From 4484-232 sp964486555 (lineage in GTDB: Bacteria > Thermotogota > Thermotogae > Thermotogales > Thermotogaceae), in assembly GCA_964486555.1 (NCBI GenBank), contig CAZANP010000005.1:1-56811 (forward strand): a stretch of DNA of 56,811 nucleotides. The letters are read 5' to 3'. Both the position numbers and the translations under genes were made by a program. The notes under the pieces are model-generated. The model was not told the origin of the DNA and did no database searches. It saw only the letters and a list, made by a program, of their open reading frames with translations. Of this stretch, positions 24,606 through 33,148 are shown one piece after another (positions within the stretch are counted from its first letter, which is position 1; each line of letters begins with the position of its first letter).

Positions 24606-25011
24606 ACAATGATTTAAGAATGTCCTCTATCTCCTCTTTCAACTTGATCAATCTCTCCTTGAGTTTCTCTCTTTCCGATTTCAAAAAGAGCTCATCGATT
24701 TGAAGTTTTCCTTCTTTAAGTAATTCATAAGTTTCATTAACGAGTTTCCCAGCTTTCGATTCTCCTTTGAGATGTTCGCGTATCGTCGCTTCGGTTCTTC
24801 CAAGTTCTTCAGCTATCTCAGAGACAGTCATACCAGCTTTGCTCCTTGCAAGAGCGCCTGCTGAGACCGCGAGGCTGTCGACCCACGTCAATCTTTCAGA
24901 AGAATTCCTTATCTCCTCTATGACTTCGGGTCTGAAGAGAGTTCCCACAAGAAGTGCTGTTTCCAATTTGTGAATCTCCTCCCTGCTTATAGGATTGAAA
25001 TTGAGCTGCAT
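24604..25011 (-). CDS. Small HTH DNA-binding protein coupled to KaiC-like ATPase
   Basis: 135 residues from ATG at 25011; an ATG at 25017 overlaps the TGA of the KaiC-like gene but sits directly against the GGAGGG site. The N-terminus (ISREEIHKLETALLVGTLFRP, VIEEIRNSSERLTWVDSLA) is followed by a clear helix-turn-helix (MTVSEIAEELGRTEATIREHL) and then KGESKAGKLVNETYELLKEG, ending in a Lys/Glu coiled coil. The HTH-GESKAG-type pattern resembles predicted archaeal regulators that occur with KaiC-like genes. Probable regulator or DNA-binding partner of the ATPase; target unknown. Confidence 0.72.
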   Translation of the reverse strand: MQLNFNPISREEIHKLETALLVGTLFRPEVIEEIRNSSERLTWVDSLAVSAGALARSKAGMTVSEIAEELGRTEATIREHLKGESKAGKLVNETYELLKEGKLQIDELFLKSEREKLKERLIKLKEEIEDILKSL

Positions 25012-25013
25012 CT

Positions 25014-25748
25014 TCATCCCTCCTTTTCCCTAAATTCTCCAACATGTACAACGATACCTTTGTCGGTTATTTCGAACATGTGTCTTCTCATGGAATGGGA
25101 AGACCCCCTCATCTTCCATACCACAAGACTCCTTCTGAGTTCTCCGTCAACTTCATCGAGGTCCAACCTTATTATCCCATCGACACCATGCTCTACACCA
25201 GGCCCTCCAAAGCCTCTTTCTGTAACGGAAACCTGACTCACGAACAAAGCGGTGCAACCAAGGCCCGCTAAAACTTTCTTCAACTGAAAGATCACGTTTC
25301 TCGCAACGGTGGGCTTTGAGAGGTAGAGAGTCGTCACTGAATCCACAACGACCCTCTTCACGTTGTGATTCCTTATAGCGCTTCTCAGAACATCCACCAT
25401 TTCTCTCATGTCTCCTATGTCTTTAACAACGTACTTTTCTTTTTCTGCGCTGCTGCCTATGCCACCTGTGAACGCATCGATGATCACGAACTTTCCTTCT
25501 CTTTCATATACGGAAACATCCCATCCAAACTGCTCCATATTTTTCCTGACCTGCACTGGATGTTCCTCCAAGGATACATAGATCCCCGGTTCATCCATTC
25601 CTAAGCCGTTCCACAGGAACTGTTGACAGAAAATTGTCTTTCCAGTTCCTGGACCGCCGGATAATAGAACAACGTTTCTTTCGGGTATTCCTCCATGAAG
25701 GATTTCATCCATTCCCGGTATTCCTGTTTTGACCCTTTTCAAGTTCAT
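25014..25748 (-). CDS. KaiC-like RecA-superfamily ATPase (single domain)
   Basis: 244 residues: one KaiC/RadA-type ATPase domain. VKTGIPGMDEILHGGIPERNV is the family entry (shown by TGIPGMDEILHGG). Walker A GGPGTGKTIFCQQFL, catalytic Glu region VSLEEHPVQV, Walker B KRVVVDSVTTLYL, and EHGVDGIIRLDLDEVDGEL near the C-terminus. Single-domain forms are common in archaea, and their roles are little known. Start: GGGGGG lies directly before ATGAACTTG; ATG 25748 or TTG 25742 are both possible, while a longer frame to 25856 has no support. It is divergent from the fructokinase-like gene and overlaps the HTH gene. Confidence 0.85.
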   Translation of the reverse strand: MNLKRVKTGIPGMDEILHGGIPERNVVLLSGGPGTGKTIFCQQFLWNGLGMDEPGIYVSLEEHPVQVRKNMEQFGWDVSVYEREGKFVIIDAFTGGIGSSAEKEKYVVKDIGDMREMVDVLRSAIRNHNVKRVVVDSVTTLYLSKPTVARNVIFQLKKVLAGLGCTALFVSQVSVTERGFGGPGVEHGVDGIIRLDLDEVDGELRRSLVVWKMRGSSHSMRRHMFEITDKGIVVHVGEFREKEG

Positions 25749-25836
25749 CCCCCCTTGATCCAACATAACTGTTTGACGTAATATTTCTGAGAAGACGCTC
25801 ACTAAAATTATACACACAATTCTGGGAGGGATGAGC

Positions 25837-26763
25837 GTGATATTCACCATAACCATGAATCCATGTCTGGACAGGTTCCTTTATGTCGATGATTTGATAG
25901 AAGACGACACAGTTAGGGTAAAGGAGGTGAGAGAGTATCCTGCCGGTAAGGGAATAGATGCTGCAAGGGTGATAAAAGAATTGGGAGGAACATCGGTTGC
26001 TATAGCACTTTTAGGAGGTTGCATTGGGAGAAAAATAGAGGAAATGCTCGATAAAGAAGGAGTCATATACACAGCTGTGAGAGTGGACGTTGAGACTCGA
26101 ACCAACGTGATCATACAAAAGGGGATACATCAATACAGGTTGAGTTTACCAGGTCAACCCGTTGCTCGAGAGAAACTCGAAGTCGTTAGGGAAATTCTAC
26201 AAGCCCTTGTGAGAGAGGGAGATTATGTCATTATATCTGGAAGTCTTCCATCAGGAGTTGGACCTGAATACTATGCTGGACTCGTTTTCATGCTGAAGAA
26301 CTGGGGAGCTGTTGTGTATCTTGATACGGATGGTGAGAATTTGAAAAACGGAATTCTAGGAGAGCCTTATGCCATAAAACCGAATTTACACGAACTCAAA
26401 AGACTTCTTGGTAAAGACGTGAAAATTGGTACCGGACTCGTCGAAGATGCGATGGAGATAATCGAAAGGTACAACGTGGAGGAGGTCCTTCTAACTCTAG
26501 GCAAGGAAGGTTCTTATCTGATAACCAAGGATGAGAAATACATGGCAAAAGTTCCGGACGTTCCAGTCATAAGTGCTGTTGGTGCAGGTGATTCGTTCCT
26601 CGCCGCGTACGTTCTGAAAAGAAGTGAAGGATTGGATAGAAAAGAGGCTTTCAGATGGGGGAATGCCGCAGGAACCGCTTCAGTCATGACACCGGGAACA
26701 GAGCTTTGCAAAAGGGAAGATGTCGTGAAGCTTCTGGACAAGATCGAGGTAATCACTCTGTGA
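25837..26763 (+). CDS. PfkB-family sugar kinase, probable 1-phosphofructokinase
   Basis: 308 residues. PfkB signatures: N-terminal TMNPCLDRFLYVDDL and YPAGKGIDAARVIKELGG (sugar binding), ISGSLPSGV and C-terminal AVGAGDSFLAAYVL with the catalytic Asp and anion hole. The TMNPxLD start and PAGKGIxxARVIKxLGG string are typical for 1-phosphofructokinase/tagatose-6-phosphate kinase rather than ribokinase. From memory it matches T. maritima TM0828, a possible 1-phosphofructokinase. Start: GGGAGGG is followed by ATGAGCGTG; GTG at 25837 has good spacing, while ATG at 25831 is too close. No PTS gene is adjacent. Confidence 0.83.
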   Translation: MIFTITMNPCLDRFLYVDDLIEDDTVRVKEVREYPAGKGIDAARVIKELGGTSVAIALLGGCIGRKIEEMLDKEGVIYTAVRVDVETRTNVIIQKGIHQYRLSLPGQPVAREKLEVVREILQALVREGDYVIISGSLPSGVGPEYYAGLVFMLKNWGAVVYLDTDGENLKNGILGEPYAIKPNLHELKRLLGKDVKIGTGLVEDAMEIIERYNVEEVLLTLGKEGSYLITKDEKYMAKVPDVPVISAVGAGDSFLAAYVLKRSEGLDRKEAFRWGNAAGTASVMTPGTELCKREDVVKLLDKIEVITL

Positions 26764-27817
26764 CCTGAGCTTTTCTGTATCTCAGCGAGGATATACCTTC
26801 AGATATCGCCCTTGCCCTCTTGTCTCCTATTCCTTCAACCGATTTGAGTTGATCTAGGGAAGCTCTGCTTATAGCTTCTATATTCTTAAACGCCCTGACG
26901 ACATTGTAACTGACGTTCAGAGGGATCTTGGCCACGTATTTCAATATCCTATAACCTCTTGCAGAAAGGGTTATATCGGAAAGTTGGGAAGTTTGTTGAA
27001 CATCGTATCTCATGGCTCTAGCTATAGAAATTTGGCTTATCTCCTTTTCCTTGATGAATTTCTCTATTATATCCTGAGCGGTTCTTTCATCGATTTCCTC
27101 GTTCGCATAATCCATTATCAACAGTTCCACAATGTCATCCACATCCTCGATTAATTCGTTAACCTGCATTATCGCAAGTCTTCCCTCGTCTCCGATCTCT
27201 ATCAAATAAGGCTTCAACTCTTCATGTATCTTCAATATCATGAGACCCTTCTCCACAACTCTCATAACATCCTGCAAAGTTACCCTGTTTTCGAGCTCCA
27301 TAGCATCCAGGCCAGAGAGAAATCTATCGAAATTTACCCTGTACTTTTCGAGAGTGCTTATAGCCTGGTTCACTCTTATTATGAGAAAACTCGTTTCGTT
27401 AACAACGTATTTGTAATTCTTATAGTATAGAGTTATTATGTTTCTCCTTCTGGATACAGCTATCACCATTTTTCCGGTTTGCTTTGCTACCCTCTCAGCA
27501 GTTCTATGCCTTGTACCAGTCTCAGTCGTAGATATCGAAGCGTCTGGAACGAGATGAACGTTCGCATACAGTATCTTTGTTATATCCTCATTGACGACGA
27601 TAGCACCATCCATCTTCGAAAGTTCGTACAGCTTCTCAGGAGAGAAAGGCGTGTTCAGCTCAAAACCTCCTTGTATTATATCCTTGTGTTTGGAGATGTC
27701 ATCGGTGAAGAATATCAGAGCACCGAAATTAGCCCTTATGATATCGTCCAACGCCTTCCTCAGCTTGGTTCCAGGAGCTATCAATCTTATCTTGTCAAGA
27801 AGTTCCTCCGGTATCAC
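26753..27817 (-). CDS. disA: DNA integrity scanning diadenylate cyclase DisA
   Basis: 354 residues. Makes the second messenger cyclic di-AMP from two ATP and slides on DNA as an octamer, stopping at branched structures. DAC domain at the N-terminus with the catalytic MDGAIVV and GTRHRTAE motifs; a helical spine in the middle; a C-terminal RuvA-like HhH domain (SVEGIGDKRARAISEGIS). Very close to the T. maritima DisA of known structure. Start: GGGGAGGG then AATGAGAGTG; GTG 27817 has better spacing than ATG 27823, which overlaps the radA stop. Last gene of the clpC-radA-disA unit; overlaps fruK-like gene end by 11 bp. Confidence 0.95.
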   Translation of the reverse strand: MIPEELLDKIRLIAPGTKLRKALDDIIRANFGALIFFTDDISKHKDIIQGGFELNTPFSPEKLYELSKMDGAIVVNEDITKILYANVHLVPDASISTTETGTRHRTAERVAKQTGKMVIAVSRRRNIITLYYKNYKYVVNETSFLIIRVNQAISTLEKYRVNFDRFLSGLDAMELENRVTLQDVMRVVEKGLMILKIHEELKPYLIEIGDEGRLAIMQVNELIEDVDDIVELLIMDYANEEIDERTAQDIIEKFIKEKEISQISIARAMRYDVQQTSQLSDITLSARGYRILKYVAKIPLNVSYNVVRAFKNIEAISRASLDQLKSVEGIGDKRARAISEGISSLRYRKAQVTE

Positions 27818-27819
27818 TC

Positions 27820-29130
27820 TCATTCCCTCCCCACGATTTTCAAGGCTTCTGAAAGGTCCCTAACTTTTATCACTCCCTCGAATTGTACTTCGTCCCAGGG
27901 TATCAGAACTTTCTCATATTTTTTCAAATTCATGATCCTTCTCTTAATATTGTATACCTTTCTCACCCTACCATCCAGACCTATTTCACCTATGGCGACT
28001 AAATTTCCAAGTGGTATATCCAGAAGGGAAGAGTACATAGCCAGGGCTATTGCGAGATCTGCCGCAGGATCCGTGATTCTGATACCTCCCACAACGTTCA
28101 TGTATATATCATGATTTTCGAATGGTAGTTTGAATTTTTTACTCATCACAGCAGATACCGTGATGATCCTGTTCGTATCGATTCCCCTTCCAACCCTCCT
28201 TGGATTCACCATCTTGCTCTTTGAAACTAGAGCCTGAACCTGCACAACAAAGGCCCGTGTCCCTTCAAGGATACACGTTAGAACGTTTCCAGATGGTAAC
28301 TCTCCCTCTTCAACGAACACAGGATCTGTGACCTCGAAGATACCTTCTCCCCCCATCTCGAAAACCACTATCTCTCCAGATGGTCCAAACCTGTTTTTGT
28401 TGATTCTGAAGATTCTCAAGTCAGTCCCCTTTTCACCTTCAAAGTAAATGACGGTATCCACCATATGCTCAACCAATTTTGGCCCCGCTATTTCTCCCTC
28501 TTTAGTAACATGTCCTATAAGCAGGACAGGAATGGATTTTGTTTTTGCAAATTTTATGAGTTTCATCGTGGTTTCCCTTATTTGAAGGACACTTCCCGGT
28601 GCGGAATCGTACTCGGGAATGAAAATGGTTTGAAGAGAGTCAACTATCAAAAGAGCGAGATTTTCAATATTTTCTATGTACTCAAACAAACTCGTCAGAT
28701 CGTTTTCCATAGAAACGAAAATCTTATTTCCGTTTTTTATCCCAGTTCTCTCGGATCTTATCTTAAGCTGAGCCAGAGATTCTTCACCCGATAGATAAAC
28801 CACGTTTCCATATCTGGAGAAACTATCTGCTATTTCGAGAGCCAGAGTGCTTTTTCCAACGCCAGGTTCTCCTGCAAGGAGGATCACCTGCCCCGGTACG
28901 ATACCACCGTTTAAAGCCCTATCGAGCTCCGAAAAACCTGTTTTCATCCTTTCACCTTTTTCTGAAGTTACACTGGATAAAGGAAGCAGAGGGGAAGTTT
29001 CAAAAACCTCCCCTCTGCTTAAGATCATCTCTTTAGCTGTGTTCCATTCACCACACTCTGGACACCTACCAAACCATTTTGGAGAAGTGTAACCACATTT
29101 CTCACAGACAAAGACCTTTTTCCTTTTCAT
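27820..29130 (-). CDS. radA: DNA repair protein RadA (Sms)
   Basis: 436 residues. Acts in homologous recombination as a hexameric DnaB-like branch-migration motor. N-terminal zinc finger (CEKCGYTSPKWFGRCPECG), RecA-type ATPase with Walker A GEPGVGKSTLA and Walker B LALLIVDSLQT, the RadA-specific KNRFG motif (NKNRFGPSGEIVVFEM), and a C-terminal Lon-like domain (VGGIRITDPAADLAIALAM, GEIGLDGRVRKV). All motifs present. The ATGA overlap with clpC shows translational coupling. Beside disA, as in many Gram-positive bacteria and in T. maritima, where RadA is known to limit DisA activity (studied in Bacillus). Confidence 0.96.
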   Translation of the reverse strand: MKRKKVFVCEKCGYTSPKWFGRCPECGEWNTAKEMILSRGEVFETSPLLPLSSVTSEKGERMKTGFSELDRALNGGIVPGQVILLAGEPGVGKSTLALEIADSFSRYGNVVYLSGEESLAQLKIRSERTGIKNGNKIFVSMENDLTSLFEYIENIENLALLIVDSLQTIFIPEYDSAPGSVLQIRETTMKLIKFAKTKSIPVLLIGHVTKEGEIAGPKLVEHMVDTVIYFEGEKGTDLRIFRINKNRFGPSGEIVVFEMGGEGIFEVTDPVFVEEGELPSGNVLTCILEGTRAFVVQVQALVSKSKMVNPRRVGRGIDTNRIITVSAVMSKKFKLPFENHDIYMNVVGGIRITDPAADLAIALAMYSSLLDIPLGNLVAIGEIGLDGRVRKVYNIKRRIMNLKKYEKVLIPWDEVQFEGVIKVRDLSEALKIVGRE

Positions 29131-31574
29131 CCAGTCGCCCCCACAGGTTTCCTTCTCTTAGAGAATTTTAGGGTACCTTTTGAAACCTTACACACGATGA
29201 TATCTCCTTCCTGAAACTTTCCTTTCAACAGCTCTTCAGAGAGTGGATCTTCCACATATTTTTGTATGGCTCTTTTCAGAGGCCTCGCTCCGTAGACAGG
29301 ATCGAAGCCCTTATCTACAAGGAACTCTTTAGCTTCTTTTGTCAGCTTCAACTGCATGTTTTTCTCAGCAAGACGTTTCCTCATATCCCTCAGGAGGATG
29401 TCGATGATCTTCTTTATATGATCCCTCGTCAGTGGATGGAAAACGATGAGCTCATCCACCCTGTTGAGAAATTCAGGTCTGAAGGTTTTCTTGACTTCTT
29501 CAAGGACGAGTTCTTTTATCTCCTGATATGTCCTTTCTTGATCTTCACCAGAGACGAACCCAAGACTTCTCTTAGTTTTGTTTATAATCGTTCCTCCAAG
29601 ATTGCTGGTCATGATTATGATGGTGTTTCTGAAATCGACCTCATGACCCTGCGAATCGGTTAATCTTCCATCATCCATTATTTGAAGCAAGAGATTGAAA
29701 ACGTCTGGATGAGCTTTTTCTATCTCATCGAAAAGGATTACAGAGAACGGTCTTCTTCTCACTTTTTCAGTTAACGTTCCTCCTTCTTCGTATCCAACGT
29801 ATCCTGGAGGAGCACCGATCAGTCTTGATACCGAGAACCTTTCCATGTATTCACTCATATCGAATCTTAACAGAGCTTTTTCATCACCGAATAGATATTC
29901 CGCAAGAGCTTTCGCAAGCTCTGTTTTTCCAACCCCTGTTGGACCAAGGAACATGAAAACACCGATGGGCTTTCTCGGATCTTTCAAGCCACTCCTTGCT
30001 CTTCTTATAGCCCTTGCAACGGCTTTTATAGCTTCATCCTGTCCAACGATTCTCTCATGGAGCGCTTCCTCAAGCCTCAGAAGTTTTTCAGCCTCAGCTT
30101 CTTCGAGTTTCCTCAGAGGAATACCCGTCCAGGAGGATACAACACCCGCTATATCGTCAACATCGACTGCTGCTATCATGGTTTCCGCTCTTTTTCTCCA
30201 CTCAGAGTACCTCTTTCTATATTCCAGCTCCAACTCCCTTTCCTTCTCCTTCAGAGCGGCGGCTTTCTCATAGTCTTGGTTTAAAACCGCGAGTTCTTTT
30301 TCCGACTTTATCGCTTCCAATTGGTTTTTAAGAGCTTTAAGTTTTGGTGGCATTATGAATATCTTGAGCCTTGCCCTTGCCCCCGCTTCGTCTATGACAT
30401 CTATAGCCTTATCTGGCAGGTAATGATCCGTTATGTACCTTTTGGAGAGGTAAACAGCTGCCTCCAGAGCTGCATCAGAGTATTTTACCCTGTGATGAGA
30501 TTCGTATTTGTGCCTTAACCCCTTGAGAATATCCAGGGTCTCCTCCTCGGTCGGTTCCCTCACGAATATCTTCTGAAATCTTCTCTCAAGCGCTGCATCC
30601 TTTTCTATGTACTTTCTGTACTCATCTGGTGTTGTAGCACCTATACATTTTATCTCTCCCCTCGAAAGAGCGGGTTTCAATATATTCGCCGCATCAACAG
30701 CACCTTCAGCTGATCCTGCTCCGACGATTGTGTGAATCTCATCTATGAAGAGTATTATGTTTTTGTCTCTCGTGACGATTTGAAGTAGCTTTTTCATCCT
30801 CTTTTCGAACTCTCCTCTGTACTTGGTACCGGCCACCAAAGCGGCTACATCTAGTGAAAATATGGTTTTGTTCTTCAAAATCTCGGGAACCTCTCCCGCA
30901 ACGATTCTTTGAGCCAATCCTTCGACGATGGCGGTTTTCCCAACACCGGGTTCTCCTATTAAAACGGGATTGTTCTTTTTTCTTCGGACGAGGACTTGCA
31001 TGACTCTTTCAATCTCTTCTTCCCTTCCTATGACAGGATCCAACTGGCCCTTTGCTGCGAGTTCTGTCAGATCTATTCCAAAACCTTCCAATTGCTTCAC
31101 AGAACTACTGGAAAACGTTGGCTCTTCCTCCAGGGAACCAGTGGGGGATAGAGCATCGATTATCTCCCTTCTGAGAGCCGATATATCAGCACCTAGCTTT
31201 CTCAGAATGTGAACGGCTATTCCTTCACCCTCTCTGAGAATTCCCAGTAAAAGGTGTTCTGGATTTATCTTCTCACTGCCTAAAAGTTTTGCCTCTTCAT
31301 AGGCAAGCTCCGTAACTCTTTTGGCTCTGGGAGTCATTTGAGGAGAGGATACAAACCCCCTCATACCCATACCAACCATGGAGATAACTTCGTTTTTAAC
31401 TCTCGAGTAAGTAATACCCATCTCACCTAGTATATTCGTGACGGATCCTTTTCCAACCTTCAAAATTCCCAACAGGATATGCTCTGTTCCAACGTAGGAA
31501 TGTCCCAGGTCTTTTGCCTCTTCCTGAGCCGTTACGAAAACCTGAGCGGATCTTTCCGAGAATTTATCGAACAT
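29127..31574 (-). CDS. clpC: ATP-dependent unfoldase ClpC
   Basis: 815 residues, Hsp100 AAA+ unfoldase feeding ClpP. Two N-terminal Clp repeats (EEAKDLGHSYVGTEHILLG, YEEAKLLGSEKINPEHLLLG), AAA1 with GEPGVGKTAIVEG, a short middle domain with a UVR-like motif (LNQDYEKAAALKEKEREL) that marks ClpC rather than ClpB, AAA2 with GPTGVGKTELAKAL, and the ClpP-docking loop KRSLGFVSG. No McsA/McsB/CtsR genes lie next to it. No CIRCE or CtsR-like operator was seen upstream. Start ATG after CGGAGGTGATACG. Confidence 0.95.
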   Translation of the reverse strand: MFDKFSERSAQVFVTAQEEAKDLGHSYVGTEHILLGILKVGKGSVTNILGEMGITYSRVKNEVISMVGMGMRGFVSSPQMTPRAKRVTELAYEEAKLLGSEKINPEHLLLGILREGEGIAVHILRKLGADISALRREIIDALSPTGSLEEEPTFSSSSVKQLEGFGIDLTELAAKGQLDPVIGREEEIERVMQVLVRRKKNNPVLIGEPGVGKTAIVEGLAQRIVAGEVPEILKNKTIFSLDVAALVAGTKYRGEFEKRMKKLLQIVTRDKNIILFIDEIHTIVGAGSAEGAVDAANILKPALSRGEIKCIGATTPDEYRKYIEKDAALERRFQKIFVREPTEEETLDILKGLRHKYESHHRVKYSDAALEAAVYLSKRYITDHYLPDKAIDVIDEAGARARLKIFIMPPKLKALKNQLEAIKSEKELAVLNQDYEKAAALKEKERELELEYRKRYSEWRKRAETMIAAVDVDDIAGVVSSWTGIPLRKLEEAEAEKLLRLEEALHERIVGQDEAIKAVARAIRRARSGLKDPRKPIGVFMFLGPTGVGKTELAKALAEYLFGDEKALLRFDMSEYMERFSVSRLIGAPPGYVGYEEGGTLTEKVRRRPFSVILFDEIEKAHPDVFNLLLQIMDDGRLTDSQGHEVDFRNTIIIMTSNLGGTIINKTKRSLGFVSGEDQERTYQEIKELVLEEVKKTFRPEFLNRVDELIVFHPLTRDHIKKIIDILLRDMRKRLAEKNMQLKLTKEAKEFLVDKGFDPVYGARPLKRAIQKYVEDPLSEELLKGKFQEGDIIVCKVSKGTLKFSKRRKPVGATG

Positions 31575-31590
31575 CGTATCACCTCCGAGG

Positions 31591-32166
31591 TCATTTCATA
31601 AATGAGACAATGAGAGCCAAAAAGTTGTTCAAAGAATGTATCACCACGCTTGGTATTAAGGAGTTGTAATGTTCTTTAACGGTTCCCAATATCACCGCTA
31701 AGACAAAAACCTGCGGAAATACCTTAAAAGGGTGAAACAATGAGAATATGATGGAAGATAGAATTATTGCTAGTTCCGTTCTCACCCGTGATTTCAAAAA
31801 ATCCTGAATATATCCCCTGAACATCATTTCCTCTCCAAAAGGAGCTAGGAACAAAGCTGTTATCACTAAAAGCACGTTCCAATCGAGATTAATGGTGTTT
31901 TCCGTATCTAAAGGAAATATCAGTGTTACGAGAAACAGAGCTAGATAAGCCAGTGGAAAAAGAGCAAGTCCCTTGATGAATCCTCTCTGTACATCCTTAA
32001 ACCAGATCTTCGGATCGTTACCATCCATTTTCAAAAACCAGACGGTCAACAAAACCATGATCGGATACCATATTACTAATCCCGCTTCGCCGAGAAATAC
32101 CACTAGCTGCGTGGATAATATCAAGATCAAAATGTATATCAAAAATGTTATGAACCTGATTCTCAT
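31591..32166 (-). CDS. CPBP-family intramembrane metalloprotease
   Basis: 191 residues with six or so membrane helices. Abi/CAAX (CPBP) motifs: EEMMFRGYIQDF (motif 1, paired Glu plus Arg), LFHPFKVFPQVF (motif 2, His) and VIHSLNNFLA (motif 3, His and Asn). The family includes prenyl-protein proteases and proteins for bacteriocin self-immunity. Start: AAAGG lies directly before ATGGGAACGATG; the second ATG (32166) is favoured. It stands 16 nt before clpC and behind an extended -10 promoter, so it is the leader gene of the clpC-radA-disA operon. Confidence 0.82.
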   Translation of the reverse strand: MRIRFITFLIYILILILSTQLVVFLGEAGLVIWYPIMVLLTVWFLKMDGNDPKIWFKDVQRGFIKGLALFPLAYLALFLVTLIFPLDTENTINLDWNVLLVITALFLAPFGEEMMFRGYIQDFLKSRVRTELAIILSSIIFSLFHPFKVFPQVFVLAVILGTVKEHYNSLIPSVVIHSLNNFLALIVSFMK

Positions 32167-32187
32167 CGTTCCCATCCTTTCATTTTG

Positions 32188-32196
32188 ATTATAACA
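32188..32196 (-). promoter_or_regulatory. Extended -10 promoter for the CPBP-clpC-radA-disA operon
   Basis: Minus strand TGTTATAAT: consensus -10 TATAAT (32193-32188) with the TGn extension. The -35 region is poor. Predicted start near 32181, only about 15 nt before the chosen start codon. Confidence 0.6.
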
Positions 32197-32215
32197 TCAC
32201 ACGATGTCTGTTCCA

Positions 32216-32230
32216 TTTCGTGTAACGAAA
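32216..32230. repeat. 15-bp inverted repeat in the divergent intergenic region
   Basis: TTTCGT-GTA-ACGAAA, two perfect 6-bp arms. It lies about 20 bp upstream of the -10 on the minus strand and about 40 bp before the plus-strand gene, so it overlaps the -35 region of the clpC operon promoter. Possible operator; low support from one copy only. Confidence 0.35.
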
Positions 32231-32272
32231 ACAACAATCAATCGGTAAAATATCTTGTAGGAGGTGATGCAG

Positions 32273-32635
32273 ATGCTGGTTCCCAAAAATTTGGTTAATC
32301 AGGTTTACAGAGTGGGATCCATGAAGGTTGGAGAAGAAGGACTATCCATGGAATTCAAAAATCCTTTCATGAGTGCAACTATAAGGAAATTCAAAGAGAT
32401 TAAAATCGATGGAACAGATTTTCCTTTGGAAAAGTTCAAAGTTGTTGTGGAAGGGAAAACGTTCTCCGGAGAAGATGAAAACATACCATTTCCCGTGGGA
32501 AAAATAATGAAGATGATACTGGAAGGTTATAGGAAACCTGGTAACCATGTGATAGAGATGGTTATAACGACAAGGGAAGTAGGGGATCTCAGATTCAAAA
32601 TAGAAGACAACGCGGGTGAGGAGCAAGGTGTATAA
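32273..32635 (+). CDS. Unknown small protein
   Basis: 120 residues from the ATG in GGAGGTGATGCAG-ATG. Predicted all-beta/alpha soluble protein without signal peptide (LVPKNLVNQVYRVGSMKVGE at the start; FPVGKIMKMILEGYRKPGNH in the C-terminal half; tail VGDLRFKIEDNAGEEQGV). Many beta-type segments suggest a small barrel or sandwich. I do not recognise the family. First gene of the plus-strand unit with the exported protein, mutS2 and the FtsA-like gene (gap to next gene 21 nt). Confidence 0.65.
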   Translation: MLVPKNLVNQVYRVGSMKVGEEGLSMEFKNPFMSATIRKFKEIKIDGTDFPLEKFKVVVEGKTFSGEDENIPFPVGKIMKMILEGYRKPGNHVIEMVITTREVGDLRFKIEDNAGEEQGV

Positions 32636-32656
32636 TCTCTCTCGAGGAGGGGTTGG

Positions 32657-33148
32657 ATGCGCAAACATGCGGTTTTGTTTCTTGTAACATTCCTTGGAAC
32701 CATCATCTTATGCTTTGAATTCAACGTGGATGCTGATATCATGTTCACTTTATCTTCAAGTCCGAGTGTGGGAAGGTTCTACTCCATAAACGGCGAATTC
32801 ATCTTCTTCGAGTTGGAAGACGTTTCCATAGGAATGGGAGGAGGAATCAACTTCTTCATGGAGGATTTTCTAGGTGAAAGGTTCTGTTTCGATGTGTATG
32901 GTATGAGCTCTTACATCATACCATTGGAAGGAGAAAATACGATCTTGAAGTTATCAGGATCAGGTGGTATGAGTTTCTTGGGAAAAGATTTCGAGAACAA
33001 GGGATATTTCGTTAGAATGGAATTCGATATCTTCAGAAGGCTTGGAAAATCCCTGATAGGTCTGGGTGGAGGGCTCGATCAACATGGTTTTGAGGATTCC
33101 TACCTGTTCTCGTTCTTCATAAAGATGAACGTGGGGTTTGGTAAATGA
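32657..33148 (+). CDS. Exported beta-rich protein, possibly outer membrane (toga)
   Basis: 163 residues. Signal peptide at residues 1-20 (RKHAVLFLVTFLGTIILC). The mature part alternates hydrophobic and polar residues with many Gly and aromatic residues (SIGMGGGINFFMEDF, LSGSGGMSFLGKDF, LIGLGGGLDQHGF) and ends in FFIKMNVGFGK, like small outer-membrane barrels. Only about 140 mature residues, so at most eight strands. Such proteins in Thermotogales may belong to the outer sheath (toga), which is inference. ATG after GAGGAGGGGTTGG. Overlaps the mutS2 start by 4 nt. Confidence 0.6.
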   Translation: MRKHAVLFLVTFLGTIILCFEFNVDADIMFTLSSSPSVGRFYSINGEFIFFELEDVSIGMGGGINFFMEDFLGERFCFDVYGMSSYIIPLEGENTILKLSGSGGMSFLGKDFENKGYFVRMEFDIFRRLGKSLIGLGGGLDQHGFEDSYLFSFFIKMNVGFGK

